From Trochalopteron elliotii (Eukaryota > Chordata > Aves > Passeriformes > Leiothrichidae): a DNA stretch of 64,000 nucleotides. Position 1 is the stretch's first letter, and each line of letters begins with the position of its first letter. Made by a program: the position numbers and the translations under genes. The DNA is taken from NCBI GenBank assembly GCA_024734555.1, contig JANPWX010000340.1, positions 131,313 through 195,312 of the forward strand. Direction: 5' to 3'. The notes under the pieces were generated by a model. The model was not told the DNA's origin and did not search any database. It saw nothing but the letters and a program-made list of their open reading frames with translations. Of this stretch, positions 62,351-64,000 are shown one piece after another.

Positions 62351-64000
62351 CTTCTGTCTTGTGCTGTGCATGGAAATACCCCGATCCACAGCTCTCCCAT
62401 GCCTGCAATCCCTGGTCTTGCTGCTTTTGTTATCCAGAGGGCTTAAAATTCATGATTGTTGGGAATAGCTGGCTCCATCCCTATGTGTGTCACGGTGCAT
62501 CTGCTCCTGCTGAGCATTACTTGATTCTTATTCCGACATTGCCTTCAGGAGTTCTTTCTTCAGGAGCAAGATTTATAAATAGGTGTCAAAACCTGGCTCT
62601 TTCTTGGGACTGGCTGTAAGGCGTGTACTTTACGTGGTAATTATGTGTGAGATATGTTTATGTGTATGTGTGTAAGAACAACCATAAAAGCTGTTCAGTT
62701 AGCCAAGCTTTTCCTTTTCAAAGTGAAAGCAGGTATTGTAGCTGGGTGAAATGGCTATGTCGGGCACAGACGGAAGAATTGTTTGTTTTCTTTGCTTGCA
62801 ATTACTCTTTGCCCAGTGGCTTATGAATGCCTTTCACTGAATCACCTCCCCCTTCATCATACCTTCCGGAGTTTCTCGGTGCTGCACGCATTACCTGGCC
62901 AAGCAGGAAGCATCTTCCTGTCTGCTGTTCCAATATCTCTTAAGTGTGGGTGTGCTGATTTTGCTCTCAGCTTTATAGGGTAAGGCTGGAAAAACTCCTC
63001 CTTGTGGAACAGTTTGCGTGTGTGTCCACTGGATGCTTGGAGGCTGCTCTTCCCTGTGCATTTTTTTGTGGGTAAGTCAGAGAAGCGAAGCTCCTCTCTG
63101 CACAGAGAACAGAAAGTATGGTGGGAATTTGAACGAATATGTCTAAATACCGATTCTGTTTAACTCTGGATTGCCTGTCTTGTGCTACAGAATAGAATTT
63201 CTTCTCAGCTGTGCTGTATAGCAAAGCTGGAGTCTAAGACTGGACAATAAACCACCAGGTGATTTTTTTTAGCCTTTTTTGAGTCCTATGGGGAAGGACC
63301 CACATCTTTAAATGGAATAACTACCATTCTTTGCTTTGGAGATGAAAGCCAAAAACAAACTTGAAGAGAAAATGCTCTTGTAGCATGATAGGAAGAATGC
63401 TTTTACTGGTTTTTGAGGAATACTGTGTGCTCTGGATGTTGCTCAGAAAAAAAAGAATAGGAAAAAGGGAGGCTTTTGGTTCATGCTTTTCTGTGCATCG
63501 TGGGGATATTAGAAGAAATATGTGACAAGTCCAATATAACCGCCACAAATGAAAATATATTGCTTGTGTTTCTGACTGCCTTGCTTACACTGGATTGAAA
63601 ACTGATGCTAGCTGTCTTTGCTTGAGAGGTCAAAGAACTGTTCTAGTATCCTTTTCCAGGTCTCTGAAGGAGACCTTTTCTCTCAGCTTCGATTCCAATA
63701 CATGAATTTCACCAGTTTGCTGACTAGCGTTTTGTCTTTTATAAATGTGAGCTGCAGTATGGCTTGTTTCCTTATTTTTCCCTTTTGTGCACCTGTCTCA
63801 CTTCCTTAGTGTGGGAAGTTCTGTAATTTCAAAAGCTTGTTGCTATGGTCCAATTTCCTTATATGCTTAAGAATGTACAGAACAACCTAGAGCTGAAATA
63901 AACTTTTCTCGGTTGAAAAATACAGAAATGATCCAGAGCTCCACCCTCAAAATGTTCTGGTTTTACAGTTCATCCTGTCAACTGCAGATAACAGAGGCAA
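62351..64000 (+). other. Region after the CpG island, possibly first intron of PAK1
   Basis: AT-rich, no coding exon recognised. Intronic status is inferred from the CpG island and synteny. Confidence 0.3.

Noticed and set aside
62278..64000. Search for the first PAK1 coding exon
   Set aside because: No sequence encoding the conserved PAK1 N-terminus was seen; it is presumably outside the window.
1..64000. CRISPR arrays, operons, prophage or tRNA/rRNA genes
   Set aside because: None seen; intron structure and CR1 repeats mark this as vertebrate nuclear DNA.

Overview
This is vertebrate nuclear DNA, almost certainly from a bird. Two spliced genes with vertebrate-type exons and splice sites are readable. 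The dispersed repeats are nearly all CR1-type LINE fragments, the dominant avian retroposon. A passerine is my guess from the LTR-like element near 36 kb, but that is recall and not something I tested. Most long open frames in the window are chance frames or decayed CR1; the real coding exons are short and had to be read through their splice sites.

Layout. (1) 1-3.5 kb is AT-rich, exon-free and repeat-poor, and it ends in a canonical poly(A) signal at 3478. It fits the end of a long 3' UTR, and by synteny (RSF1-CLNS1A-AQP11-PAK1 in vertebrates) I infer RSF1 on the + strand. (2) 6.7-19.3 kb holds CLNS1A (pICln) on the + strand: a CpG-rich promoter, six coding exons giving a 239-residue protein (249 if an upstream in-frame ATG is used), and a 3' UTR exon. 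(3) 21.5-34.5 kb holds AQP11 on the - strand: three coding exons giving a 254-residue aquaporin with the superfamily's NPC and NPA boxes. It converges tail-to-tail on CLNS1A, with a palindromic two-way poly(A) signal lying between them at 20.4 kb. (4) 35.2-36.2 kb, just upstream of AQP11 and in the same orientation, has the anatomy of a retroviral LTR interrupted by a CR1. (5) 36.2-60.5 kb is gene-poor, with a few CR1 pieces and a small group of CTCF-like motifs near 37-38 kb. (6) 60.9-62.3 kb is a GC-rich, CpG-dense promoter-like block interrupted by an assembly gap. By synteny it is most likely the first-exon promoter of PAK1 (+ strand), whose coding exons are not in the window.

The two confirmed genes do not form a functional pathway. 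pICln is a cytosolic assembly chaperone that delivers Sm proteins for snRNP formation; AQP11 is an intracellular superaquaporin. Their relation is positional. The observations most worth checking are the LTR-like promoter with a hairpin at its predicted RNA start upstream of AQP11, the palindromic poly(A) signal between convergent genes, competing splice donors 4 bases apart in CLNS1A exon 4 (one gives an immediate stop), a predicted 101-base 5' UTR intron in AQP11, and the divergent AQP11 C-terminus. I found no CRISPR array, no RNA gene and no unknown multi-gene system.
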